NCBI GenBank assembly: GCA_937876195.1
Contig: CALEIK010000004.1
Location: forward strand, 16,863 to 80,862
Direction of reading: 5' to 3'
DNA: 64,000 nt
DNA from: an uncultured Flavobacteriales bacterium
Lineage (GTDB): Bacteria > Bacteroidota > Bacteroidia > Flavobacteriales_D > Crocinitomicaceae
A model generated the notes under the pieces. It did no database searches and had not been told where the DNA came from. It was given only the letters and a program-made list of their open reading frames with translations. Positions 15,857-25,499 of the stretch are shown here, one piece after another. The number at the start of each line of letters is the position of its first letter. The stretch's first letter is position 1. Both the position numbers and the translations under genes were made by a program.

Positions 15857-15860
15857 ATTA

Positions 15861-16262
15861 GTGAACTTCAATAACAAAAAAATAATCTTTTACGACGGTG
15901 ACTGCGGACTATGCAATCGTTCTGTGGCGTTTGTTCTGAAACATGAAAAGGACAAATCAATCCTTTTTGCCTCAATACAGTCGGAGTTTACACGTGAGTT
16001 TTTCAAAACGCATGAATGGAGCACTCCTGATTTAAGCACGTTTTATTTTTACGAGAATGGTAAGTTGTATCAGAAATCAACAGCTGCATTAAAGGTGAGT
16101 AGATGGCTGAAAGCGCCTCAATCATGGTTGAGTGTATTCATCGTTGTACCTCGCTTCCTTCGCGATTGGGTGTACGACGGTATCGCCAAACGAAGACGTA
16201 GGATCTCAAAAGGTTTCTGTGTGATGCCAACAGAAGAACAAAGACAGCGGTTTTTAAGCTAA
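15861..16262 (+). CDS. Thiol-disulfide oxidoreductase DCC family protein (DUF393)
   Basis: A 133-residue protein beginning at GTG with the defining IIFYDGDCGLCNRSVAFVLKHE: the DxDCxxC active site. A thioredoxin-like remainder follows (ILFASIQSEFTREFF and LYQKSTAALKVSRWL), ending near CVMPTEEQRQRFLS. The family is predicted to be a redox enzyme; substrates are unknown. Its 3' end overlaps the 3' end of the large kinase gene by nine bases on the other strand. The adjacent -7 box implies a very short leader. Confidence 0.88.
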   Translation: MNFNNKKIIFYDGDCGLCNRSVAFVLKHEKDKSILFASIQSEFTREFFKTHEWSTPDLSTFYFYENGKLYQKSTAALKVSRWLKAPQSWLSVFIVVPRFLRDWVYDGIAKRRRRISKGFCVMPTEEQRQRFLS

Positions 16263-19200
16263 ATCGTTTTTAGGAATGGTAAAATGAAAAGCAGTTCCTT
16301 TTCCGATTTCAGATGTCACCCATATTTTTCCATCCATTCGCTCAATGATTTTCTTCACGATGGAAAGTCCAATGCCGGTGCCACTGTATTCTTCCCGCGC
16401 GTGCAAACGCTGGAATACAATGAAAATCTGATCGAAATACTCGTCGGAAATACCAATACCATTGTCCTCCACATGAAATAACCAGTGATCATTTTGTTCT
16501 TCAGCGCGGATCGTTACTTTTGGAGTAATTCCATCCCTTTGATATTTGATACCATTGCTGATGATGTTTTGAAATACCTGAAGCAAAGGCGTGCGTTCTC
16601 CCAAAATACTGGGTAACTTATCATGTTTGATATTAGCCTTCGTTTCCACAATTTTTTTCCGATGCAAAATTTTCACTTCGTCGATTAGATCATTCAAATC
16701 AATGAGTTCAGCACTTGAGAATTCATCAAGTCGACCTGCACGTGAAAACTCAAGGAGATCAAGAATAATTTGTCGCATCCGCTGAGCGCCATCTACGGCA
16801 AAATGAATATATCGTTGGGCTTTATCATCGAGTTTGTCTTCGTATTTTCGTTGCAACTGATTCAAGAAACTGGTAATCATTCTTAAAGGTTCTTGAAGGT
16901 CATGCGAAGTCACAAAGGCAAATTGCTCCAGCTCTTCATTAGAAATAGCCAATTCCTTGGTTTGGATTTCGAGTTCTTTGTTGAGTCGTATCAATGATTC
17001 TTCCGATTCTTTTCGGTGCGTAATGTCACTTAGCGCCCCCACCATTCGAACGGTTTGTCCTTTCTCGTTTCTTATTGCAACACCTCGATCGATCACAAAT
17101 GCATACTCACCAGACTCTTTGCGATAACGGTATTCGTGCTGCCAGTTGCTCGCTTCTTTGTCTTCAAGCAGCACATTCATTGATGCAAGCACACGTTCTT
17201 TGTCCTCAGGATGAATACGACTCGTCCATGTTTCTAATGTAGGTGGGTGTTTAACTGGATCGTATCCAAAAATTGTTTTGTAGCCTTTCCCCCAGTGGGT
17301 CTTTTTGTTTAGAATGTCCCAATCCCAAATGGCATCATTGGTTGCCTCACTTACTTTCTCAAATCGTTCGTTGGATAAGCGCACTTGCTCCTCAGATTCC
17401 ACACGGAGACTAATGTCTTTCATGTAAACAGAAAGCCCATTTTCAGAAGGGTAGACACTGACCTCCAACCACTGTTTCGTTGTGTGATTGTATTCTTCAA
17501 AGTGCACGATTTTTTGCGTCTCCATTGCCTTGCTGTATTCAGCATAAAACTTTGAATGTTGGGTTTTAGAAAATACCTTCCATAAATTTTTCCCAAGAGT
17601 CTGCTTACGGTTTTTACGTAGGATATTTTCAGCTTCTTTATTCCAGTAGGTAACCGTCCATTTTCGATCCACTGAAAGGAATGCATCTCCAATACTTTCG
17701 AGGATGTTGTTTTTCTCGTTTAAAGTTTTCTTCAGTTCTAGTTCATTCGTTTTCTTCGTATGAATGTCTTGAAAACTGCCATAGATTTTTATGCATTTCC
17801 CTTCAGCGAAAGTGGCTTCACCAATGGTTCTGATCCATTTTAAATTTCCCTTTTCTGTAATTATTTGAAGTTCTTCATCCCAAGGAGTTCCATCTTCGAT
17901 GCATTGTTTCACTTTTTCCGAAATAGTATCTCGGTCGTGCCCTTTCACAAAACCACCAATTCCCTTTTTTAAGGTGGGTTCGAAACTATCTGGTACCTCA
18001 CGGATTTCTCTAGTAATATCCGACCAAAATACAGTTCCTTTGAGCACGTCGATTTCCCAACTTCCTACCTGCGCCAGTTTTGAAGCATTGCCTAATAAGA
18101 TTTGAAGCTCCTTTATTTCTGTAATATCGCGTCCATACGCAAAGATATTCCCTTCTTGATCGAAGACATCCGATGAACTCCATGAAATCCAGCAATATTC
18201 GCCTGATTTCTTTCTATACCGATTAATGAATCCACTTGCTTTGTGTTGGCTGGTGATATTCAGCTCGTATTCCTGCAGCGTATCACTTAGATCATCGGGA
18301 TAGATAAAATTGGAAAATGGTTGAGATGTAAGCTCCTTAGCGGTATAACCTAACAACTGGCAAAACGCTGGGTTAACTTTGGAAAAGCTCCCGTCTGCCG
18401 ATGCAATGGCCAAAATTTCCGGAGCGTTTTCGAAAAAGAGTTGAAATTCTTCTTCTTGTTGCTTTCGTTTAATTTCTGCTCCAAACAAATGTTCAATGGA
18501 CGTTAAAAGTGGAATGTTCTGATCGCTTAAGGATTCGGACCGACTCGTTAAAATCATGACACCAACGACCGAATCATGCTGAAAAAGTGGAACACCAATG
18601 ACAGATTTTAGTCCAAGTTTTTTCGCTATTCGATGGCGTATGAATTCTTTGTTTTCGCCAATATTCTTCCATACACTAGCTTTACCGTTCATCCAAACGT
18701 TTCCTGGAACACCTTCTCCGAATCCAAATTCTTGTATAGCGTTTTTATGGCTAAAAAATTCGGAAGCTCCATTGGTTGCAGAGGAGCTAAATAATCTTAA
18801 ACGCTGTTCATCACGACTTACCAGCCACACTGCACAGGTGCTGTATTCATCCGTATGTAAAATATGCTCAATGGCATTTTCCACGCAAACGAGTAGACGC
18901 TCTTCATTTTTAAAGAAATTGGTGATGGCCAGTTGAAGTTGTTTCTGTTCCTCAATTCGTTGAAATTCTGTAATATCTCGTAACGCACCAATCATACGAA
19001 TGGGTTTACCTTTGTTGTCGCGAATCATGTGACCTATTTCTTCCACAAATAGATAGGTATTGTCAACTGTTTTAAATCGAAATGAATTCGTCCACAAATG
19101 ACGTTTTTTATCACTCAAAAATGCATCCCAGCTTTGTTGATGCTTTTCTCGATCTATAGGGTGGGTAAGTGCGGCCCAATCTTCAATGGTGAAAACTTTC

Positions 19201-21788
19201 CCTTCTGGGTTGTACCCAAAATTCCGGTAGAATCCATCGCCCCAATAAAATTCATCTTTTTCAACGTCCCAGTCATAGATAGCATCATTGGTTGCCTTAC
19301 TTACATACTCGAAACGCTCATTACTTTTTTTAAGCTCCTCTTGCGCGCTAATTAATTCAGTGATGTCAACGCTATTAACAACAATTCCACTTATTGAATT
19401 ATCTTCAGTAAGATTGGTGCCAATACTTTGCATCCACCGCCAACCATTCGTTTTATGTTTAAAACGGTAAGGATTGGATTTAATTCGTTTTTCAGTTTGG
19501 AGTTGATTCAGTTGTTCATAAAGTGGAGCAACGTCTTCAGGGTGGATAAGAGAAAAACCATCCTTTCCGAGCAATTCTTTTTCGTTATATCCTAAGTATT
19601 GCTTGTAATTCGGGCTGACATATTGAAATCCTCCTTGAAAATCGAGAATAGCGATTAAATCAGCTCCTTCTTGTACCAAGGATTTAAATCGCTTTTCACT
19701 CTGCAGAATTTTTTCATCTGCCACAATTCTATCTGTTACATCTCTAAAATTGTCAACGATTCCATTGATATTTGGATCATGTATCATGTTTGTAATGGTA
19801 GCTTCTAACCATCTCCATGAACCATCTTTGTGTTTTGTTCTTGAAGTATGACCTTGAATGGGGACTCCTGGGCTTTTCAGTACTAGTTCCATTTTTTCAA
19901 TCACTTTGGGAAGGTCTTCCGTATGGATAATTTCAAATAGATTCAATCTATAAGCTTCCTTTTCACTATACCCAAGAACACTTTTTATAGACGGGGAGAT
20001 GTACGAGGTGGATCCGTCAGGACGGATGATTGCCATGCCGTCTGTTCCATTCTCAATAAGTGCCCGAAAGCGCTGCTCGCTATCCATTAAGCGCTCATCG
20101 TTAAGAAGTCGCTCAGTAATATCTCTTGAATTTGCTACGATTCCACCGATAGCTGGATTGTCTAGCATGTTGGTTACTTTTGATTCTATCCAACGCCATT
20201 CTCCCTTTCCATCGATAAATCGAAAGGGAGAAATAGTTACTGATTTTTGTTTGGCTAGTTTTGAGTAGTTTGATAGGAAATCATCTTTGTCATCTGGGTG
20301 AATAAAATCAAATGCATTCTTACCGATAAATTCTTCTGGCGTGATTCCTAAAACTGTCGTACTGGTTGGACTCACGTACATGTAATTACCTTCCAAATCA
20401 AGAATCCCGATTAAATCCAATCCATCTTGGACGAGTGTTTTGAAGCGCTGCTCGCTGATTCTTAGTTGCTCTTGCGATTCTTTAATTTCACTGATATCAT
20501 TGAACACAACCACAGCACCCTTCACCTTGTTGGCGAAACGAATAGGTGTGGATGAATAGCGCACGTAAAATTTTGTTCCGTCCTTTTTCCAGAAGACGTC
20601 CGATTCCACCCTACACCCTTTCACCAGATTTCTTGATTTATAGATGGGGCAGTCTTCTTCTTCGTGTATTTCGCCATCTTCTGATTTGTAGTGAACAATT
20701 TCATGCATGTTTTTACCAATGCATTCGCTTTCTTCAAACCCCAACATTTTTAGGGCTGCACGATTGATAAACGTACATTCTCCATGCTCATTTATTCCAT
20801 AAATTCCTTCATCGGTGGATTGAAGAATTAATTGATTGGACGTAATTACATTGATTTGATTAATACTCAGGAGTATACTGTCAGTAACTGATTCAAGGAG
20901 CTTTCTTTCCTCTTTGAGAAACGCATCCTCGTGGTTTTCTGTGATTCTTTTTTGATAGCTTACTGAGATTTCAAGCTGCTTCCCACTAATGCAGGTACGC
21001 TCGGTTGTTTGGGTCCATCGCGTTTTCGTATAATTTTGACTCGCAATGGTTTTGTGACCATAGGTAATTGCTACGCCCGCAAATTCTGGATACTGATAAC
21101 CTTCAGGTAAAATATCGATGGATTTCTCAAGCAGGTCTTGTATACTCGACTCCGAGTTCGATAAATAGGTAATTTTATAAAGGCATTCTTGCTCTTTTAA
21201 CCGCTCATTTAACGACCAAAGGGTTTTATTAAATTTTGATTGAATCGTTTGGTAATTGGCTGCTTCTCTTCTTAATTTATTCGTCGCATCAGTAAATTCA
21301 ATGTCCTTTCTTCTCAGTTTAAGTAGCTGAACAACCTGTTTTGAAAGCAATTTTAAGGCATTTTGTTGTTGTGGAGTTAATTCTTTAGGTGCATGGTCTA
21401 TTACACACAGCGCACCGAGAACCTCTCCCGAAGTGCAAACCAAAGGAACTCCTGCGTAGAAAATGAAATTATGAGGAGCTGATACTACTGGATTGTCTTT
21501 GAAATTCTTGTTTTTACGAGCGTCGGTGACAATAAAAATGTCGTTTGGTTTTGCAACGGCGTGTGCGCAAAATGATTGCTCAATGGGTGTTTGTTTTAAG
21601 TTCGTTCCATGGTGTGATAAGAATAATTGCTCTTTTTCGGTCAACAGGGTGATAAGCGCAATGGGAGTTTCACAAATCGATGCTGCAAGCTCAGTAAGGT
21701 TGTTGTAATTCTCGTCCTGCTCAATTGGCAAGAGATTCAACTTTTTAAGTTTCGCTAATTGTTGATCAAGATTTGATGGTTTCTTCAT
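16254..21788 (-). CDS. Large cytosolic PAS/GAF multi-sensor histidine kinase
   Basis: A 1,844-residue soluble histidine kinase without transmembrane helices. In order: GAF (about 15-160), a second GAF-like stretch (160-310), five PAS/PAC domains (about 310-950), a GAF (about 960-1120), four further PAS domains (about 1120-1600), HisKA with the phospho-acceptor His in TSHDLQEPLR (about residue 1629), and HATPase with QNIISNGIKYQ, EDNGIGIS and GTGIGLSIVKKIIE. Several PAS units end in the DIT or DIS motif. The ATG at 21788 is chosen because the 73 codons upstream in the open frame are a relic of another gene (21876-22010). No cognate regulator is adjacent. Confidence 0.9.
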   Translation of the reverse strand: MKKPSNLDQQLAKLKKLNLLPIEQDENYNNLTELAASICETPIALITLLTEKEQLFLSHHGTNLKQTPIEQSFCAHAVAKPNDIFIVTDARKNKNFKDNPVVSAPHNFIFYAGVPLVCTSGEVLGALCVIDHAPKELTPQQQNALKLLSKQVVQLLKLRRKDIEFTDATNKLRREAANYQTIQSKFNKTLWSLNERLKEQECLYKITYLSNSESSIQDLLEKSIDILPEGYQYPEFAGVAITYGHKTIASQNYTKTRWTQTTERTCISGKQLEISVSYQKRITENHEDAFLKEERKLLESVTDSILLSINQINVITSNQLILQSTDEGIYGINEHGECTFINRAALKMLGFEESECIGKNMHEIVHYKSEDGEIHEEEDCPIYKSRNLVKGCRVESDVFWKKDGTKFYVRYSSTPIRFANKVKGAVVVFNDISEIKESQEQLRISEQRFKTLVQDGLDLIGILDLEGNYMYVSPTSTTVLGITPEEFIGKNAFDFIHPDDKDDFLSNYSKLAKQKSVTISPFRFIDGKGEWRWIESKVTNMLDNPAIGGIVANSRDITERLLNDERLMDSEQRFRALIENGTDGMAIIRPDGSTSYISPSIKSVLGYSEKEAYRLNLFEIIHTEDLPKVIEKMELVLKSPGVPIQGHTSRTKHKDGSWRWLEATITNMIHDPNINGIVDNFRDVTDRIVADEKILQSEKRFKSLVQEGADLIAILDFQGGFQYVSPNYKQYLGYNEKELLGKDGFSLIHPEDVAPLYEQLNQLQTEKRIKSNPYRFKHKTNGWRWMQSIGTNLTEDNSISGIVVNSVDITELISAQEELKKSNERFEYVSKATNDAIYDWDVEKDEFYWGDGFYRNFGYNPEGKVFTIEDWAALTHPIDREKHQQSWDAFLSDKKRHLWTNSFRFKTVDNTYLFVEEIGHMIRDNKGKPIRMIGALRDITEFQRIEEQKQLQLAITNFFKNEERLLVCVENAIEHILHTDEYSTCAVWLVSRDEQRLRLFSSSATNGASEFFSHKNAIQEFGFGEGVPGNVWMNGKASVWKNIGENKEFIRHRIAKKLGLKSVIGVPLFQHDSVVGVMILTSRSESLSDQNIPLLTSIEHLFGAEIKRKQQEEEFQLFFENAPEILAIASADGSFSKVNPAFCQLLGYTAKELTSQPFSNFIYPDDLSDTLQEYELNITSQHKASGFINRYRKKSGEYCWISWSSSDVFDQEGNIFAYGRDITEIKELQILLGNASKLAQVGSWEIDVLKGTVFWSDITREIREVPDSFEPTLKKGIGGFVKGHDRDTISEKVKQCIEDGTPWDEELQIITEKGNLKWIRTIGEATFAEGKCIKIYGSFQDIHTKKTNELELKKTLNEKNNILESIGDAFLSVDRKWTVTYWNKEAENILRKNRKQTLGKNLWKVFSKTQHSKFYAEYSKAMETQKIVHFEEYNHTTKQWLEVSVYPSENGLSVYMKDISLRVESEEQVRLSNERFEKVSEATNDAIWDWDILNKKTHWGKGYKTIFGYDPVKHPPTLETWTSRIHPEDKERVLASMNVLLEDKEASNWQHEYRYRKESGEYAFVIDRGVAIRNEKGQTVRMVGALSDITHRKESEESLIRLNKELEIQTKELAISNEELEQFAFVTSHDLQEPLRMITSFLNQLQRKYEDKLDDKAQRYIHFAVDGAQRMRQIILDLLEFSRAGRLDEFSSAELIDLNDLIDEVKILHRKKIVETKANIKHDKLPSILGERTPLLQVFQNIISNGIKYQRDGITPKVTIRAEEQNDHWLFHVEDNGIGISDEYFDQIFIVFQRLHAREEYSGTGIGLSIVKKIIERMDGKIWVTSEIGKGTAFHFTIPKNDLA

Positions 21789-21875
21789 TGAGCTCAAAAA
21801 ATTATCTGTTTGGGGTAGTTTAGCGTAATAGGGGTAAATGTACGCAATATTACATCTGAAGACGAATCCCTTAAT

Positions 21876-22010
21876 TATTAATTTGTGGTATGCTTGAAAA
21901 ATTGAGATTAGCCCATCAGCCGGGATGATACAATGATCAAAATCGCACATTCGTTTTAGTGCCTTGTTTGTTTTATCTCGATTCAACTCAGTGTACATGC
22001 GTCCCATTAA
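21876..22010 (-). pseudogene. Relic of the 3' end of an alpha/beta-hydrolase-TerB gene
   Basis: Read on the minus strand this gives TNKALKRMCDFDHCIIPA then DGLISIFQAYHK, which aligns with the C-terminus of the protein at 23465-24697 (TNKVLERMGEFDHGIIPP then DELMAIFQAYHN). DNA identity is roughly 75% over 135 bases. A one-base insertion after the final His codon (cacaaattaata against cacaattaata) destroys the stop, so the frame runs on into the kinase gene. The rest of 21789-22174 holds only the next gene's promoter. Confidence 0.8.
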
Positions 22011-22128
22011 AGCCGTTTTTAATATCCTTATTATTAAATAGTTAGTATTGTTTCGGGTTAACTAAAATAGATGATTACAATCTTCGAATAGACGTGTATA
22101 ATCTTGAAAACATTGAATCAATTTCTCA

Positions 22129-22159
22129 TTGGAAAGGCAAATCCTTTCGTTTAGATTTG
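22129..22159 (+). promoter_or_regulatory. Promoter of the T9SS gene at 22175
   Basis: TTG (22129-22131), 20 bases, then TAGATTTG (22152-22159), an exact TAnnTTTG box. The start codon is 16 bases further on. Confidence 0.6.
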
Positions 22160-22174
22160 GTCTCATAACTAATT

Positions 22175-23443
22175 ATGAAAATTATGAAAAATGTGGTTCT
22201 TTGTTGTTTGTTTTTCTTGTTAACAAATGGATTGATTGGTCAATGGACCATTCAAAATGTTGCTGGTCAAAATGGAGCGCGAATTGATGATGTCTTTTTT
22301 GTAAATGATACAATTGGATGGTTAGCTGGTGGTGGTTCTGGTATAATTTATAAAACAGAAGATGCAGGCTTAACTTGGACTCCCTCGTTAACAAGTGGAG
22401 ATTATTTACGAAGTATTGAGTTTGCAACTCCTCAACTTGGGTTTTGTGGAAGTTTGGATAATCGATTCTACAAAACGACGGATGGAGGAGATAATTGGGT
22501 GGATATTGCACAAACCATTTCACCAGTTCCAGAGGGAATCTGTGGTATTTCTGCACCGTCTTCAGATGTGATTTATGGGTGCGGAATTTGGTCAGATCCT
22601 GCTTATGTGATAAAGTCATCCGATGGCGGTAATAGCTGGATTTCTATTGACATGTCGCAATACGCATTATCTCTTGTGGATATTCATTTCATGACCGAGA
22701 ATGAAGGTTTTGTTGTCGGTCGAGCCAACCCAACAACTGATGGAGGTGTGATTTTGCATACAAATGATGGCGGTGCAACCTGGACAGCCGTTCATAACAC
22801 CATGGTTGATCAAGACTATATATGGAAGATTCAATCTCCTGATGGAGTTAATTTTTTCGCCTCCATACAATCTGCTCCGTCGAGTGGGAATGTTCGAATG
22901 TTGAAATCGACAGATATGGGGCAAACTTGGGAAACGGTAATTGTTAATAATACCTTCACTTATGTACAGACCGTTGGGTTCCTGACTCCGTTGAAGGGGT
23001 GGACTGGTGGTGAAAATACGTTGTACAAAACCGAAGATGGTGGAGCAACGTGGCAACAAGATTTTGTAGGGAACTACTACAATCGCTTTTTTAGGTTGAA
23101 TGATTATACCGCCTACTTGTCAGGAACATCCGTATACAAATTTGTAGATGGAAATTTGGGAATCGTTGAAAATTATCCCTACCAAGAATTTCATTCTATT
23201 TTTGTTTCACCGAATCCAGCATCTTCTTTCTTGAATGTAAAAATTGACTTTGCATCCGATACACAGAGTGAAATTAATTTGATCGCAGCGGATGGGAAGA
23301 TAGTGAAGCAGATTTACAAAGAAATGAGCAATCAAGGCCATGTGGAGTACAATGTTTCCCTTAATGGAATTCCTGCTCAAACATTGTTTCTTACAGTAAA
23401 CACGAATGAAGGATTGTTTTATCGAACGGTGATCCTAGAATAA
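22175..23443 (+). CDS. T9SS-exported YCF48/BNR-like propeller protein
   Basis: A 422-residue secreted protein: signal peptide (about 1-22), then about six repeats of the YCF48/BNR type, each with a KTEDAGLTW, KTTDGGDNW, KSSDGGNSW, HTNDGGATW or KSTDMGQTW Asp-box-like turn, forming a beta-propeller. The C-terminal type A sorting domain starts IFVSPNPASSFLNVKI and ends NEGLFYRTVILE. Such proteins are surface-bound or released and often bind glycans, but no ligand is evident. It converges with the hydrolase gene at 23465 with 21 bases between them. Confidence 0.87.
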   Translation: MKIMKNVVLCCLFFLLTNGLIGQWTIQNVAGQNGARIDDVFFVNDTIGWLAGGGSGIIYKTEDAGLTWTPSLTSGDYLRSIEFATPQLGFCGSLDNRFYKTTDGGDNWVDIAQTISPVPEGICGISAPSSDVIYGCGIWSDPAYVIKSSDGGNSWISIDMSQYALSLVDIHFMTENEGFVVGRANPTTDGGVILHTNDGGATWTAVHNTMVDQDYIWKIQSPDGVNFFASIQSAPSSGNVRMLKSTDMGQTWETVIVNNTFTYVQTVGFLTPLKGWTGGENTLYKTEDGGATWQQDFVGNYYNRFFRLNDYTAYLSGTSVYKFVDGNLGIVENYPYQEFHSIFVSPNPASSFLNVKIDFASDTQSEINLIAADGKIVKQIYKEMSNQGHVEYNVSLNGIPAQTLFLTVNTNEGLFYRTVILE

Positions 23444-23464
23444 TCGGAACCAATTACTTTATTA

Positions 23465-24697
23465 TTAATTGTGATATGCCTGGAAAATGGCCATTAACTC
23501 ATCAGGTGGAATGATGCCATGGTCAAATTCGCCCATTCGTTCTAGTACTTTGTTTGTTGCCGCTGGGTTCAATCCCATGCGGATTCCCATCTCTCGAATG
23601 CAGCGAAGTTCTTCTTCGCCTATGCTCCGATCAACATGCATCATTAATACCAGTCGCTGAAACTGCAAAATGCGATCCGCCTCAAATTTCGGCGGTTGAA
23701 AATCAATATTTTCTTCAAACACACGCTTGAATTCAGTAGGTGATACACCCAGTTGCTTTGCAATCACAGATAAGAAATTGAATTCTTGCTCACGCAGTTT
23801 ACTATCCGCTTGCGCCAGTTGAACCAGCTGAGCGAGAAGGCTTAATTTTTCACGATTTTCTTCTTCGTCAACTTTCGTGTCGAAAAAATCAAGGGTGTGC
23901 TTACATACTCGCTCAAGCGCTTCAGGAAGGAAGTCATGTTCCCATGGTTGCACTGCATCAAATGTATGTCCAGCATTAGGAATGATTGCGACTTTTGTTT
24001 TTAACCAACCAGCAATGCGTTCACTTTCTTCGATAGGTACTGATACATCTGCATCTCCATGAATAACTAGGGTAGGAGTGGTTGAATTACGGCAATACTT
24101 TTCGATGTCCAATCGCTCTTGATTTTGTAGGAAACTCTCGTGTTGACTGTAATTGTGGGGCATTTGTTGCAATGTTCTGCCATTTTCACGGTGATAAACA
24201 CCAATAACTTTCCATGCCTCCAATTCATCTCCTGTTGGAAACCGATCTTTAATCGAAGCAATCGAAGCCCAAGCGGCAATTTTCTTTACAAATCCATTGT
24301 CCGATTGCAAGAGTGCAATTCCACCGCCACGAGAGTGACCAATGAGATAGATGTCAGGAATTTCATGGAACTTGTCAAAGACGACAGATAAAATTGATTC
24401 AAAATCAACAATTTCCTTAGCGTATGAATTCTCACTGAACGCATCTAAATCACTAAAGTCAATGGGATTATCAACCGTTCCGCCGTTGTGACTTACATTG
24501 TATTTAAGAAATGCATAGCCTTGTTCAGTGAAGTAGTTCATCACCAAATTCCAACACCCCCAATCCTTGTATCCCATATATCCATGAATGAATACAATGA
24601 GTTTTTTATTCCAATTTTCAGGAATTTTAAGATCGTACAAACTGTCACGACCAGAAGCTCCAATAAAAACCTGATTTGTTACGTGCGTCGGCTGCAA
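23465..24697 (-). CDS. Alpha/beta-hydrolase fused to a C-terminal TerB-like domain
   Basis: A 410-residue cytosolic fusion. Residues 1-270 form an alpha/beta-hydrolase: VFIHGYMGYKDWG (oxyanion region), nucleophile elbow GHSRGGGIA, acid in HGDADVSVP and catalytic His in NAGHTFD. Residues 285-410 are all-helical and TerB-like (LLAQLVQLAQADSKLREQEF and MMHVDRSIGEEELRCIREM), a family linked to tellurite or stress responses. The start is a TTG at 24695-24697 because no in-frame ATG precedes the fold. The exported protein at 24711-25001 lies 13 bases upstream, same strand. A diverged relic of its 3' end is at 21876-22010. Confidence 0.8.
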   Translation of the reverse strand: MQPTHVTNQVFIGASGRDSLYDLKIPENWNKKLIVFIHGYMGYKDWGCWNLVMNYFTEQGYAFLKYNVSHNGGTVDNPIDFSDLDAFSENSYAKEIVDFESILSVVFDKFHEIPDIYLIGHSRGGGIALLQSDNGFVKKIAAWASIASIKDRFPTGDELEAWKVIGVYHRENGRTLQQMPHNYSQHESFLQNQERLDIEKYCRNSTTPTLVIHGDADVSVPIEESERIAGWLKTKVAIIPNAGHTFDAVQPWEHDFLPEALERVCKHTLDFFDTKVDEEENREKLSLLAQLVQLAQADSKLREQEFNFLSVIAKQLGVSPTEFKRVFEENIDFQPPKFEADRILQFQRLVLMMHVDRSIGEEELRCIREMGIRMGLNPAATNKVLERMGEFDHGIIPPDELMAIFQAYHN

Positions 24698-24710
24698 GGA
24701 ATGAGAACGA

Positions 24711-25001
24711 TTAATTTAAGTAGACACGAATAAAATGTCCCCCGTTCTCAATGAATTTAATATTGCCGGCATTCCACTTATGCATAATGTTTCCTTTTGA
24801 AAACTGAATCATTCCGTCTTTTACTTCAATTCCCTCCAACCAAGATCCAGTATACTTTTTCTCAATTGTTCCTGCAATCATAATGATTTCACCGCATTTA
24901 CATTCCTGCATTTCTTTCACCACATTGTTTACATCCACTTGAGAGTAAGCAACCGAAGTCATTAGAAAAAATCCAGCGATAAATAAGCTTTTCTTAAACA
25001 T
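24711..25001 (-). CDS. Small exported protein, unknown function
   Basis: A 96-residue protein with a signal peptide (MFKKSLFIAGFFLMTSVAYSQ) and a short mature part containing a CKCGEIIM motif and several strands (GSWLEGIEVKDGMIQFSKGN). I recognise no family. It is probably periplasmic. It precedes the hydrolase-TerB gene by 13 bases and may be co-transcribed. The divergent operon at 25116 starts within about 115 bases. Confidence 0.6.
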   Translation of the reverse strand: MFKKSLFIAGFFLMTSVAYSQVDVNNVVKEMQECKCGEIIMIAGTIEKKYTGSWLEGIEVKDGMIQFSKGNIMHKWNAGNIKFIENGGHFIRVYLN

Positions 25002-25115
25002 AGTCTTTTGTTTTTGGTTTCAAGGTTTGAAGATATAAAAATAGTTTGAATCATTGCCCTAGAAATGATTTTCTTTCCCATCCTTTTCACTATCTTAGCG
25101 AATCAATTCGTCAAT

Positions 25116-25499
25116 TTGAGAAAAGGATTAATTTGTGGTTTGGTCATTTTATTAATGAGCTGTAATAGTGATTACGGGCATAAAGTTGTTGGTGACAATC
25201 TCACTGTTTACTTCACAGATCGAAACGACGAGAAACTAGCTGAAACAATTGCCGTCTTCTGGAAAGAAAATGATTTAATCGGTAATACCAAGCAGGACCT
25301 TCAGGTGGTTCGACTTAAAAAGAAAATTGAATTAAGAATCATTGCCAATGATCCAAAGAATGTGAAAAATATGCCTTTTGATGAACGAAAATTATTGGTA
25401 GAGCTAGAACAAGAGTTACAAAAGGAAATTGGCGAATCACCTTTACAATTGGTTATTTGTAACAACAAATTTGAATCCATTTATACCCCGTCCGAATGA
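25116..25499 (+). CDS. Predicted lipoprotein heading the epimerase/DAHPS-like operon
   Basis: About 127 residues. The longest open frame begins ATG at 25065, but a promoter-like TATCTTAG lies inside that extension (25091-25098), so I prefer the TTG at 25116. From there a lipoprotein signal (LRKGLICGLVILLMSCNSD) has a Cys after MS. The mature part is hydrophilic with no family I recognise; strands around LTVYFTDRND and LQLVICNNKF. Its stop overlaps the next gene's ATG (ATGA), coupling it to the operon. Confidence 0.55.
   Translation: MRKGLICGLVILLMSCNSDYGHKVVGDNLTVYFTDRNDEKLAETIAVFWKENDLIGNTKQDLQVVRLKKKIELRIIANDPKNVKNMPFDERKLLVELEQELQKEIGESPLQLVICNNKFESIYTPSE

Noticed and set aside
21789..22007. 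73-residue N-terminal extension of the large histidine kinase
   Set aside because: It is a relic of another gene (see 21876-22010) joined by a frameshift; the GAF domain starts after 21788.
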